NCBI GenBank assembly: GCA_049322695.1
Contig: JBMORW010000009.1
Span: 59,697 to 123,696, forward strand
Reading direction: 5' to 3'
DNA: 64,000 bases
Origin: CALGKJ01 sp049322695
GTDB lineage: Bacteria; Bacillota; Clostridia; Lutisporales; Lutisporaceae
Below are positions 15,827 through 24,403 of the stretch, piece by piece; within the stretch, counting starts at the first letter, position 1, and each line of letters opens with the position of its first letter. A program made the position numbers and the translations under genes. The notes beneath the pieces are model-generated. The model had not been told where the DNA came from and searched no databases. It saw only the letters and a list, made by a program, of their open reading frames with translations.

Positions 15827-17245
15827 GTGATTAATTCTATTTTCAAGGAGAACATAGAAGAAATACTTGATAATATAATAGATGAAGGCATTCATATCGT
15901 TGACAGCTCCGGAAGAATAGTATACTATAACAAGTTTGCTGCTGATCTTGACAATATCAATCCTGCTGAAGCCATAGGAAGACATATTCTGGAGATTTAT
16001 CCCTCCCTTACCGAAGAAACAAGTACCATACTGCAGGTATTGAAAACAGGGAGACCCATACTTGGTTATCAGCAGACCTTTAAAAACTACAGAGGGCTTA
16101 GGATTACGACTCTTAACTCTACGATACCCATAAAATCGGGTAAGAAAGTCATTGGCGCAGTTGAAATCTCCAAAAACATAACTGAAATAAAAAAGCTATC
16201 GGAAAAGGTTGTGGACTTGCAGGCTGAGCTGTTGAAGGACAGGAAAACAGATAAGAAAACAGAAGCAAACAGGGCTGTATATACCTTTGCAGATATTATC
16301 GGCACCTCTGATATAATGCTGAGGCTGAAGAAGGATGCTGTTGCGGTATCAGCTTCTCCCTCACCTGTAATGGTGTATGGAGAAACGGGTACAGGCAAGG
16401 AGCTGCTTATCCACTCCATACATAATGCCAGCGACAGAAGAGATAAGCCGTTTATTGCACAGAACTGTGCTGCACTGCCTGAGACATTGCTTGAAAGCAT
16501 ATTGTTCGGTACAGTGAGAGGAAGCTTTACGGGAGCAGAGACAAGACCGGGACTGTTTGAGATTGCACACGGCGGTACCCTCTTTCTGGATGAAATAAAT
16601 TCAATGCCTTTAACACTTCAAGCAAAGCTTTTACGGGTAATTCAGGACGGCAACGTAAGAAGGATAGGAGACTCCAAGGTTACCCATGTGGACGTTAGGA
16701 TAATGACGGCGATTAATATAAGTCCCATGCAGGCCCTGGAGGAAAAAAGTATCAGAGATGACCTGTTCTACAGGCTTAGTGTAATATCTTTGAAAATGCC
16801 TTCACTTAGAGAAAGATATGACGATGTATCACATATGATCAGATATTTTATTGAAAAGTACAATAGAATTCTCGGGAAAAAGTTTAAAGGTGTTGCACCC
16901 GATGTGGAAAGCTTTTTCATGAGCTATTCCTGGCCGGGTAATGTACGCGAGCTTGAGCATGCAGTAGAAGGTGCCATGAACATTGCGGATGGAGGCATAA
17001 TAAACAGCAGAAGCTTACCTTATTACCTGGCTGAAATATTTAAGAAATCGGAAAATAAGACTGAGAGCAGGGACATAAAGCCTTTAAAGGATATGCTGTC
17101 GGATTTTGAGCGTTCCATGCTTTTAACAGCACTGAGAAAGACCCACGGAAATATATCACATGCAGCAGAGCTGCTCCAGCTCCCCCGGCAAACCCTGCAA
17201 TACAAGATAATGAAACATGGAATAAATATAGATGCCGAAAAATAG
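15827..17245 (+). CDS. PAS-sigma-54-dependent transcriptional activator
   Basis: A 472-aa enhancer-binding protein with a GTG start preceded by a purine-rich SD. An N-terminal PAS domain (about 8-120, with IVDSSGRIVYYNKF) is the likely signal sensor. The AAA+ domain (about 150-390) has Walker A GETGTGKE, the sigma-54 contact loop GSFTGAE (Ser in place of the usual Ala), Walker B GGTLFLDEINSM, and the SWPGNVRELEHA motif. The C-terminal Fis-type helix-turn-helix NISHAAELLQLPRQTLQYK binds DNA. It lies immediately before a -24/-12 promoter and the lysine operon, so it is very likely that operon's activator. Such regulators commonly control amino-acid catabolism in Clostridia. Confidence 0.92.
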   Translation: MINSIFKENIEEILDNIIDEGIHIVDSSGRIVYYNKFAADLDNINPAEAIGRHILEIYPSLTEETSTILQVLKTGRPILGYQQTFKNYRGLRITTLNSTIPIKSGKKVIGAVEISKNITEIKKLSEKVVDLQAELLKDRKTDKKTEANRAVYTFADIIGTSDIMLRLKKDAVAVSASPSPVMVYGETGTGKELLIHSIHNASDRRDKPFIAQNCAALPETLLESILFGTVRGSFTGAETRPGLFEIAHGGTLFLDEINSMPLTLQAKLLRVIQDGNVRRIGDSKVTHVDVRIMTAINISPMQALEEKSIRDDLFYRLSVISLKMPSLRERYDDVSHMIRYFIEKYNRILGKKFKGVAPDVESFFMSYSWPGNVRELEHAVEGAMNIADGGIINSRSLPYYLAEIFKKSENKTESRDIKPLKDMLSDFERSMLLTALRKTHGNISHAAELLQLPRQTLQYKIMKHGINIDAEK

Positions 17246-17269
17246 GCAGTGCGCGAGCCTAGAGAGAAG

Positions 17270-17374
17270 CTTACGGGTCAGTCACTAGCTACTAGTCACT
17301 AACTGCTATATTGGGGCAATACTATGAAGAACTTCTTAAAACTAGAGGCTAGAAGCTAGTAATTGGCGGCTCAT
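17270..17374. repeat. Heptad-type repeat between activator gene and kdd promoter
   Basis: The left arm is GTCACTA GCTACTA GTCACTA and the right arm is CTAGAGG CTAGAAG CTAGTAA, with a spacer containing TGAAGAACTTC. It occupies the region where upstream activator sites would normally lie. Confidence 0.8.
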
Positions 17375-17419
17375 ATGCAAAACCCGTGTCAATGTGAAGC
17401 ATTGGCACGGGTTTTGCAT
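17375..17419 (+). promoter_or_regulatory. Sigma-54 (-24/-12) promoter of kdd inside a 20-bp hairpin
   Basis: TGGCAC (17403-17408), five bases, then TTGCA (17414-17418) matches the sigma-54 consensus, with 12 bp from GG to GC. The predicted start is near 17430, leaving a roughly 35-base leader before kdd. The same bases form the right arm of a stem (17375-17394 with 17400-17419, loop TGAAG, a single T-G mismatch). The element could therefore also terminate the regulator transcript. Confidence 0.8.
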
Positions 17420-17465
17420 ATTTATTTTCCGGATAAATTTTTATTTTAGGGAGGCATTATAATAA

Positions 17466-18506
17466 ATGAAAAAGGGATGCAAGTTTGGAACGCACAGAGT
17501 TATTGAGCCGGTTGGAGTATTACCTCAGCCAGCAAAGAAAATAGACAACAATATGGATGAGCTGTATGATAATGAAATATTGATAGACGTACATACTCTT
17601 AATGTGGACTCAGCAAGCTTTACACAAATAAAGGAGCAGGCTGGCGGAGATGAAGTCAAAATAGCAGAAATAATGAAGGGCATAGTAGCTGAGCGCGGAA
17701 AACATCAAAACCCTGTAACAGGCTCAGGCGGAATGCTTATAGGTACTATTGAGAAGATAGGCTCAGCACTTGAAGGTAAAACAGACCTTCAGGTGGGAGA
17801 TAAGATAGCAACTCTCGTATCACTTTCTCTGACACCTCTCAGAATAGATGAAATAAAGGAAATCAGAAAGAATATTGATCAGGTTGACATAAAAGGTAAA
17901 GCAATACTTTTCGAAAGCGGTATATATGCAAAGATACCTGCTGATATGCCTGAGAAGCTCGTGCTGTCAGCCTTGGACGTAGCAGGTGCACCTGCACAGA
18001 CAGCCAAGCTTGTAAAGCCCGGAGATACAGTACTTATTATAGGTGCTGCAGGCAAATCAGGCACACTTTGCTGCTATGAAGCAAAAAGAAGAGCGGGTGT
18101 AACAGGTAAGGTAATAGGACTCTGCCACAGCCAGAAGAGCGCTGACAGGCTTCAAAAGCTTGGCTTCTGCGATGTAGTGTTTGTAGCAGATGCTACAAAG
18201 CCGGTAGAAGTACTTAAGAAGATGGAAGAAATAACAAAGGGTGAAATGGCTGACATAACTATAAACAATGTTAATGTTCCCGATACTGAAATGACAAGCG
18301 TACTCTGCACTAAAAACACCGGCCTGGTATACTTCTTCAGTATGGCAACAAGCTTCACTAAGGCTGCACTGGGTGCAGAAGGCGTAGGCAGTGACGTAAC
18401 AATGATCATAGGAAACGGCTACACAAGAGGCCACGCTGAAATAACACTTGAAATACTCAGAGAAAGCAAGGAAATAAGGGAATTGTTTACTGAGCTTTAT
18501 GCGTAG
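17466..18506 (+). CDS. kdd: L-erythro-3,5-diaminohexanoate dehydrogenase
   Basis: The third enzyme of lysine fermentation. It oxidatively deaminates 3,5-diaminohexanoate to 3-keto-5-aminohexanoate with NAD+ and releases ammonia. The 346-aa product shows the family N-terminus (GCKFGTHRVIEP, then VGVLPQPA), the SGGMLIG segment, and a Rossmann-type region with VLIIGAAGKSGTLCCYEA (about residues 190-207). It is the first gene of the operon, downstream of a -24/-12 promoter. The ATG has AGGGAGG with an 11-base gap. Confidence 0.95.
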   Translation: MKKGCKFGTHRVIEPVGVLPQPAKKIDNNMDELYDNEILIDVHTLNVDSASFTQIKEQAGGDEVKIAEIMKGIVAERGKHQNPVTGSGGMLIGTIEKIGSALEGKTDLQVGDKIATLVSLSLTPLRIDEIKEIRKNIDQVDIKGKAILFESGIYAKIPADMPEKLVLSALDVAGAPAQTAKLVKPGDTVLIIGAAGKSGTLCCYEAKRRAGVTGKVIGLCHSQKSADRLQKLGFCDVVFVADATKPVEVLKKMEEITKGEMADITINNVNVPDTEMTSVLCTKNTGLVYFFSMATSFTKAALGAEGVGSDVTMIIGNGYTRGHAEITLEILRESKEIRELFTELYA

Positions 18507-18512
18507 CATAAA

Positions 18513-18604
18513 GCACGGCCACTAGCTACAAGCCACTAGCTTCTAGTATGAGTTATGTCTTCGAAGAATTTTTTGCTAGCCAGTAGCTAGAAGCCAGAAG
18601 CTGT
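18513..18604. repeat. Heptad-type inverted repeat, kdd-kamA junction
   Basis: The left arm is GCCACTA GCTACAA GCCACTA GCTTCTA and the right arm is GCCAGTA GCTAGAA GCCAGAA GCTG. The core has CTTCGAAG. It ends 20 bases before the kamA SD. Confidence 0.85.
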
Positions 18605-18637
18605 AAAAAATCGAAGATTTTTTAGGAGGTATATGTT

Positions 18638-19888
18638 TTGAGAAGTTACAAGGATATTGAGCTCTGGAAGGATGTTACTGAAGAGCAATGGAAAGACTGG
18701 AAGTGGCAGGTTTCCAACAGAATAACCACTGTTGACCAGCTGAAAAAGGTAATAAATATAACACCCGAAGAAGAAGAAGGCATTCATGAATGCCTGAAAA
18801 CGCTCAGAATGGCAATTACACCATACTATGCGCTGCTCATGGATCCCAATGACCCGCATTGTCCAATAAGAAAACAGGCTGTTCCAACTTCTCATGAGCT
18901 TCATAAATCCTGTGCAGATATGCTTGACCCACTACATGAGGACGAAGATTCACCTGTACCCGGCTTGACCCACAGATATCCAGACAGGGCACTGCTGCTT
19001 ATTACAGATCAATGCTCAATGTACTGCAGGCATTGCACTAGGAGAAGATTCGCGGGACAGCATGATGACCAGATGCCTATGGCAAGAATAGACAAAGCCA
19101 TAGAATACATAAGAAACACACCGGTCATAAGAGATGTACTGCTTTCGGGCGGAGACAGTCTTTTGGTCAATGATGATGTTCTGGAATATATTATCAGCAA
19201 TTTAAGGAAAATAGAGCATGTGGAGATAGTGCGACTCGGCTCAAGAACTCCTGTAGTACTTCCTCAAAGAATAACAGAAGACTTTGTTAATATGCTCAAG
19301 AAATATCATCCAATATGGCTGAACACACATTTTAATCATTCAAAGGAAATTACACCTGAGGCAAAGCTTGCATGTGAAAGGCTGGCCAATGCGGGAGTTC
19401 CTCTCGGAAATCAGTCAGTGCTTTTACGAGGTGTAAACGACTGTGTTCACATTATGAGAGACCTTGTGCATAACCTGGTTAAAATGAGAGTCAGACCATA
19501 TTATATATATCAATGCGACCTGTCTATGGGTATAGAGCACTTTAGAACTACTGTATCAAAAGGTATTGAGATTATAGAAGGCTTAAGAGGGCATACATCA
19601 GGCTTCTGTGTACCAACCTTTGTTGTTGATGCACCTGGAGGAGGCGGTAAGACTCCTGTAATGCCGCAGTATATAATATCACAAAGCAAGCAAAAGACCA
19701 TACTCAGAAACTTTGAAGGTGTTATAACCACATATACGGAGCCTGAATACATCGAAGAGCCTTGCAGCTGTCCTGTTTGTACAAAGCAAAGAGAGGATAA
19801 GCTGTCAGGTGTGGCAGGACTGTTGGAAGGCAATGAACTGAGCCTGGAACCCACAAAGCTTCTAAGAAAAGAAAGAGGTAAACACTAG
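18638..19888 (+). CDS. kamA: Lysine 2,3-aminomutase
   Basis: A radical-SAM, PLP-dependent enzyme converting L-lysine to L-beta-lysine, the first step of the pathway. TTG 18638 is the start, with AGGAGG eight bases upstream; the nearby ATG is out of frame. The 416-aa product carries the CxxxCxxC iron-sulfur motif in CSMYCRHCTRRR (residues 126-133), SGGDSLL, and the C-terminal PTFVVDAPGGGGKTPVMPQY segment that provides the PLP-binding Lys. CSCPVCTKQR near the C-terminus matches the zinc-binding Cys cluster. It is embedded in the kam operon. Confidence 0.97.
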   Translation: MRSYKDIELWKDVTEEQWKDWKWQVSNRITTVDQLKKVINITPEEEEGIHECLKTLRMAITPYYALLMDPNDPHCPIRKQAVPTSHELHKSCADMLDPLHEDEDSPVPGLTHRYPDRALLLITDQCSMYCRHCTRRRFAGQHDDQMPMARIDKAIEYIRNTPVIRDVLLSGGDSLLVNDDVLEYIISNLRKIEHVEIVRLGSRTPVVLPQRITEDFVNMLKKYHPIWLNTHFNHSKEITPEAKLACERLANAGVPLGNQSVLLRGVNDCVHIMRDLVHNLVKMRVRPYYIYQCDLSMGIEHFRTTVSKGIEIIEGLRGHTSGFCVPTFVVDAPGGGGKTPVMPQYIISQSKQKTILRNFEGVITTYTEPEYIEEPCSCPVCTKQREDKLSGVAGLLEGNELSLEPTKLLRKERGKH

Positions 19889-19896
19889 TTTACCTC

Positions 19897-19967
19897 TCAG
19901 TTGCGAGACACGAGTTTCGAGTTTTGAGAAAAAGCTCGTAACCCGCAACCCGTAACCCGCAACAATA
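19897..19967. repeat. Heptad-type repeat, kamA-kamB junction
   Basis: The left words are GTTGCGAG, CACGAGTTTCGAG and TTTTGAG, and the right arm is CTCGTAACCCGCAACCCGTA with 7-bp period. The right arm ends just before the SD AAGGAG of kamB. Confidence 0.8.
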
Positions 19968-19980
19968 TAAGGAGTTCCCC

Positions 19981-21018
19981 ATGAATTTGTTTGAGTTGAT
20001 TTATCCCCAAAACCGAATAGTATCCATAGTAGGTACAGCAAAAAATGCCGGTAAGACAGTTACCCTGAATGAGATTATTGCTCAAGCCGACGGCAAGGGT
20101 ATTGTACTTGGACTTATATCTACCGGCAGAGACGGTGAACGAAGAGATGTGCTTACTGATACAGAAAAGCCTGCAATATTTGTACGAAAGGGCACTGTCA
20201 TTACAACCGTAGAGAGCGTGATTGACAGCGGAGACAGAAAAGAGCGTGCCGGTGTAGAAATACTCTCGGTAACGGGCTACAATACGCCAATGGGAAGGGT
20301 AGTGCTGGGACGGGTGATGAGTGACGGATACGTAGAAATATCAGGACCCCGGTCTGCTGCTACAATAAAGCATATGTGCGATGAAATGCTGGCCTTTGGG
20401 GCTCAGTTGATACTTATTGACGGCTCACTGGATAGAAGAGCTTCCGCAGCGCCATATGTATCAGACGGCACCATACTTGCCACCGGAGCTTCTCTGGCCA
20501 GGAGTATGGATGCAGTACTAGAAAAGACTGCACATATAGTCAGAACCTATTCGGTACCCAAGCTGGAAGAGGGATATTTGGGAGATATTGTACTGGATAT
20601 TATTGATAATGGCAGAACAGCGTTGGTTGATGCGGATGGCTCCGTAAGATATATTGAGACCCCTACATCACTGCAGTGCGGTGAACTGATATCGGAGAAT
20701 CTGAGTGAAGCTACTGAGTACGTGGTGCTAAGCGGCTCTGCTACGGCTGATTCAATAAAGACAATTCTATTGAACAAAAGAAGTGCTTTCAAAATAGTTG
20801 TAAAGGATGCTACCAGAATATTCATTCCTTCTTCAGAAATGCTGCATCTGCAAAAGCTGGGTATGGATATGAGGGTGGCTGACAGGGTTAATATAATAGC
20901 AGTAACCATAAACCCATATTCTCCTGAAGGATATTACTTTGAACCTTCAGAATTCTTAAGGAGAATCAGGCGAGAAATACCTTCAGTGCCTGCTTTTGAT
21001 GTTGTGCAGGGAGGATGA
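19981..21018 (+). CDS. kamB: Lysine 5,6-aminomutase reactivase subunit KamB
   Basis: A 345-aa P-loop protein with Walker A GTAKNAGKT at about residues 19-27 and a LILIDGSLDRR segment (about 139-149). In lysine-fermenting bacteria the KamB-KamC pair is encoded with the B12-dependent aminomutase and is thought to exchange inactivated cobalamin. That role rests on family annotation and gene order, not on a motif. Its stop is four bases before the kamC start and its 3' end carries the kamC SD, so the two proteins are probably made in equal amounts. Confidence 0.85.
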   Translation: MNLFELIYPQNRIVSIVGTAKNAGKTVTLNEIIAQADGKGIVLGLISTGRDGERRDVLTDTEKPAIFVRKGTVITTVESVIDSGDRKERAGVEILSVTGYNTPMGRVVLGRVMSDGYVEISGPRSAATIKHMCDEMLAFGAQLILIDGSLDRRASAAPYVSDGTILATGASLARSMDAVLEKTAHIVRTYSVPKLEEGYLGDIVLDIIDNGRTALVDADGSVRYIETPTSLQCGELISENLSEATEYVVLSGSATADSIKTILLNKRSAFKIVVKDATRIFIPSSEMLHLQKLGMDMRVADRVNIIAVTINPYSPEGYYFEPSEFLRRIRREIPSVPAFDVVQGG

Positions 21019-21022
21019 TGCC

Positions 21023-22624
21023 ATGCTGATAGAAGAGAGGACAAAAAAGCTACTTGACTTTGATAGGGTGCTTGCAGAGCTGCACCCTGTTACTCCGTTT
21101 GGGCAAAGGTATAAAAAAGGCATCAGATGCTTTGAGCAAAAGGATAAGCAGCTCCTGGAAGACGAACTGGAAAGAGTATGGAAGGTGAAAGAGCTTATTG
21201 GAGTACAAGGCTCGCTTTTTCTGGAAATTAAGTCCCTGTTGAGACAGGTCAAGGATGTAAGCCGTTCGGTGGAAAGAAGCATGCAGGGAATATCGCTGAC
21301 TACTGTAGAGCTGTTTGAGCTAAAAAACCTTGGTGCTATTATGAAGAGCCTGTCTGAAAGCCAGCTGAAGCTTCAATGGAAGCTGCCGGTAAAATACAGA
21401 GTGCATGAGCTGTTCTGGTTAGATGAGCTTTTAGATCCCGAGCATACGGGCATAAAGACCTTTTATCTGTATGACAGCTATTCACAGGAGCTGAGCCGGA
21501 TAAGGAATGAAAAGCAGCAGCTGGAGAAGCAGCTTGACGATAGCAGGAAAATGCTTATAAAGGCAATTGAGGAGGAGCTTTCTTTACCAATAAGGATTAC
21601 GGGGGAAATAGCCGTAAACAAAAGCAATACACAGCTGATTGAGAAATTAAGGACACATCCCAAGCTTCAGCCAGTCAATGAGACGTACGTAAGTACTACC
21701 TTCAGACTGGTTTCGGATGAGAATATCAATAATATATCGATGCAGCTTGAAAAGGTAAAATCAGAGGAAGCCACAGAGGAATGCAGGGTATTGGAGCTGC
21801 TGTCAGCAAAAATTGCTGCACACGGCAAAGAGCTGCTTGACAACATGAATGCAATTGGAGAATTCGATCTTCTGTTGGCCAAGGCATATATGGCTATTGC
21901 GCATAAGGCAGTAAAACCAGTTTTGACAGATAACAGGAGCATTATAATAAGCAGTGGAAGGCATCCCGTAGTAGAGTCAGAGCTGAGAAAAAGAGGCAAA
22001 AGCTATAAGCCCATAAGCGTAAGGCTGGATAAGCTGGTAACCCTGATTACAGGTGCCAACATGGGAGGTAAAACAGTATCTCTCAAAATGATAGGGCTTC
22101 TTACACTTATGGCACATTATGGCCTGCTGGTACCGGCTGAATATATGGAGCTGCCGTTATTTGATTTCATATTCATGTCGGCTGGAGATGAACAGTCCAT
22201 TGATTTGGGCTTAAGCACCTTCGGTGCAGAGATGAAGGGTATGAAGGAAATGCTGCTTCAAACGGAAAAGAGAGGATTGGTGTTGGTAGATGAACTTGCA
22301 AGAGGCACTAATCCCCATGAAGGCTACGCAATATCCTGTGCCATTATAGAATACCTGTTGAAAAGAAGCTGCCTGACTGTTATTACGACGCATTATGACG
22401 GTTTGGTAAGAGAGGATACAAAGCATCTGCAGGTCAACGGACTCAGAAATCTGAGTGAGGACATGATAAATTCACCCCAACACATAGCTGAGCATATGGA
22501 CTATACATTAATAGAAGTAGAAGCAAATTCCGATGTTCCCAAGGATGCATTAAAAATATCCAAAATGCTGGGAATCCCGACAGAAATAATAAATAGAGCA
22601 GAAGAGATAATGAAGGAAAAATAG
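21023..22624 (+). CDS. kamC: KamC, MutS-like ATPase of the aminomutase reactivase
   Basis: The start ATG 21023 follows AGGGAGG by eight bases; an in-frame ATG at 20996 lies inside kamB. The 533-aa product is built like the core and ATPase parts of MutS. A helical lever-like region (about 1-310, rich in Lys/Glu/Leu) precedes an ABC-type ATPase with Walker A ITGANMGGKT (about 335-344), the MSAGDEQSIDLGLSTFG signature, and Walker B GLVLVDELARGTNP, then VITTHYD. Mismatch-binding and Smr domains are missing, so this is not a repair MutS or MutS2. It is part of the kam operon as partner of KamB. Confidence 0.85.
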   Translation: MLIEERTKKLLDFDRVLAELHPVTPFGQRYKKGIRCFEQKDKQLLEDELERVWKVKELIGVQGSLFLEIKSLLRQVKDVSRSVERSMQGISLTTVELFELKNLGAIMKSLSESQLKLQWKLPVKYRVHELFWLDELLDPEHTGIKTFYLYDSYSQELSRIRNEKQQLEKQLDDSRKMLIKAIEEELSLPIRITGEIAVNKSNTQLIEKLRTHPKLQPVNETYVSTTFRLVSDENINNISMQLEKVKSEEATEECRVLELLSAKIAAHGKELLDNMNAIGEFDLLLAKAYMAIAHKAVKPVLTDNRSIIISSGRHPVVESELRKRGKSYKPISVRLDKLVTLITGANMGGKTVSLKMIGLLTLMAHYGLLVPAEYMELPLFDFIFMSAGDEQSIDLGLSTFGAEMKGMKEMLLQTEKRGLVLVDELARGTNPHEGYAISCAIIEYLLKRSCLTVITTHYDGLVREDTKHLQVNGLRNLSEDMINSPQHIAEHMDYTLIEVEANSDVPKDALKISKMLGIPTEIINRAEEIMKEK

Positions 22625-22625
22625 A

Positions 22626-22709
22626 CACTAGTTTCGAGTTACGAGCTTTGTGAGGTGCTTAGAAGTCTTACTAAATCCCGCAACCAGTAACTCGTAACCC
22701 GCAACCAAC
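22626..22709. repeat. Heptad-type repeat, kamC-kamD junction
   Basis: The left arm is GTTTCGAGTTACGAG and the right arm is CCCGCAACCAGTAACTCGTA. It starts two bases after the kamC stop and ends six bases before the kamD SD. Confidence 0.8.
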
Positions 22710-22729
22710 TACTGTAAGGAGTTGATATA

Positions 22730-24277
22730 TTGAGTAAACTTAATCTTGATCAAGGTTTGATAGATAAGGCGAGAGTTTCTGCAGGAAATATAGCTCATGA
22801 GATGCAGCAATTTGTTGATATGCATACAACTGTGGCTGTTGAAAGAACTATTGCCAGACTTTATGGAATAGATGGTGTAGATGATGTAGGGACACCGCTG
22901 CCCAATGTAGTAGTGGACAGCTTGAAGAAAAGCGGAAGTCTCAATACAGGTTTAGCCTTTTTTCTTGCAAATGCAATTCTCAATACCAATCTTACACCCC
23001 AGGAAATTGCAGAAAAAATAGCTGCAGGAGAGCTGGATATAACGAAGCTGCCGCTGCAGCCTGAGGATAAGATAAAAGCAAAGGCTCAGGAGCTTGCTGA
23101 ACAAATGGTAGACAGAATAAAAAGCAACAGGAAAAAGCGTGAGGAATACTTGCAGACTCTTGGTGAGGGCAGGAAGCCGTATTTATACGTAATAGTTGCT
23201 ACCGGAAACATTTATGAAGACGTAGTTCAGGCTCAAGCTGCTGCAAAGCAGGGAGCTGACATAATAGCAGTAATAAGGACAACAGGACAAAGTCTGTTGG
23301 ATTATGTTCCCTATGGGGCTACAACAGAAGGCTTCGGTGGAACATATGCTACTCAGGAAAACTTCAGAATAATGAGAAAGGCTCTGGATGAAACAGGTGA
23401 GGAGGTAGGCAGGTATATCAGACTCTGTAACTACTGCTCAGGGCTGTGCATGCCTGAAATAGCAGCAATGGGAGCTATTGAACGTCTTGATGTAATGCTG
23501 AACGATGCGCTGTACGGAATCCTTTTCAGAGACATCAATATGCAGAGAACGTTGATTGACCAGTTCTTCTCTAGAGTTATCAATGGTTTTGCAGGTGTAA
23601 TAATAAACACTGGGGAGGATAACTATCTGACCACGGCTGATGCAGTTGAGGAGGCACATACTGTACTTGCCTCACAGTTCATAAATGAGCAGTTTGCATT
23701 GATGGCAGGCATACCTGAAGAGCAAATGGGCTTGGGACATGCATTTGAAATGGAGCCTGACCTGGAAAACGGATTCCTGTACGAGCTTGCTCAAGCTCAG
23801 ATGGCTAGGGAGATATTCCCTAAGGCACCCCTTAAATACATGCCTCCTACAAAGTTCATGACAGGCAATATTTTTAAGGGTCATATACAGGATGCTCTTT
23901 TCAATGTGATTTCGGTATGGACCAACCAGGGTATACAGCTTCTGGGCATGATGACTGAGGCTATTCATACTCCATTTATTGCAGACAGGGCATTATCCAT
24001 AGAAAATGCCAGATATATCTTCAACAACATGAGAAATATAGGTGATGAGATAGAGTTCAAGCAGGGCGGAATAATGCAGAGCAGGGCTGCGGAAGTACTT
24101 AATAAGGCAGCAGAGCTTCTGCATGTAATAGAAGAGGAAGGCTTATTCGCTACTCTTGAGCAAGGTAAATTCGGAGGAGTGAAGCGGAGCAGGACAGGCG
24201 GAAAAGGGCTTGACGGCGTAGTACGAAAGGATAAAAAATATATTAATCCGTTTGTGGGATTGATGTTGAATAAATAA
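22730..24277 (+). CDS. kamD: Lysine 5,6-aminomutase alpha subunit
   Basis: The large subunit of the adenosylcobalamin- and PLP-dependent enzyme that moves the terminal amino group of beta-lysine (or D-lysine). The TTG start at 22730 has AAGGAG eight bases upstream. The 515-aa length agrees with known alpha subunits. Recognisable blocks include VQAQAAAKQGADIIAVIRTT, the substrate-cavity LDYVPYGATTEGFGGTYATQ and the AEEAHTVLASQ-like helix region. The TIM-barrel subunit pairs with the beta subunit encoded next. Confidence 0.96.
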   Translation: MSKLNLDQGLIDKARVSAGNIAHEMQQFVDMHTTVAVERTIARLYGIDGVDDVGTPLPNVVVDSLKKSGSLNTGLAFFLANAILNTNLTPQEIAEKIAAGELDITKLPLQPEDKIKAKAQELAEQMVDRIKSNRKKREEYLQTLGEGRKPYLYVIVATGNIYEDVVQAQAAAKQGADIIAVIRTTGQSLLDYVPYGATTEGFGGTYATQENFRIMRKALDETGEEVGRYIRLCNYCSGLCMPEIAAMGAIERLDVMLNDALYGILFRDINMQRTLIDQFFSRVINGFAGVIINTGEDNYLTTADAVEEAHTVLASQFINEQFALMAGIPEEQMGLGHAFEMEPDLENGFLYELAQAQMAREIFPKAPLKYMPPTKFMTGNIFKGHIQDALFNVISVWTNQGIQLLGMMTEAIHTPFIADRALSIENARYIFNNMRNIGDEIEFKQGGIMQSRAAEVLNKAAELLHVIEEEGLFATLEQGKFGGVKRSRTGGKGLDGVVRKDKKYINPFVGLMLNK

Positions 24278-24279
24278 GT

Positions 24280-24385
24280 CACTGGTTACGAGTTGCGGGT
24301 TGCGGGATTTCAGCAGAGCTTCGAAGGACAGCTGGAACATTCGAAACTCGAAACTCGAGCACTCATAAAGAGTGCACTTGCAACC
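24280..24385. repeat. Heptad-type inverted repeat, kamD-kamE junction
   Basis: The left arm is GGTTACGAGTTGCGGGTTGC and the right arm is TTCGAAACTCGAAACTCGAG, with core CTTCGAAGG. It stays open in one frame with kamE, which would wrongly lengthen that gene. Confidence 0.85.
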
Positions 24386-24403
24386 AAGAAAGGAGATATT
24401 AAT

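Noticed and set aside
21023..22624. KamC as a DNA mismatch repair MutS or MutS2
   Set aside because: The mismatch-recognition and Smr domains are absent, the length is only 533 aa, and the gene is locked between kamB and kamD.
24293..24403. N-terminal extension of kamE
   Set aside because: This in-frame stretch is the heptad repeat. The SD and the His133/Lys144 numbering both point to the TTG at 24404.
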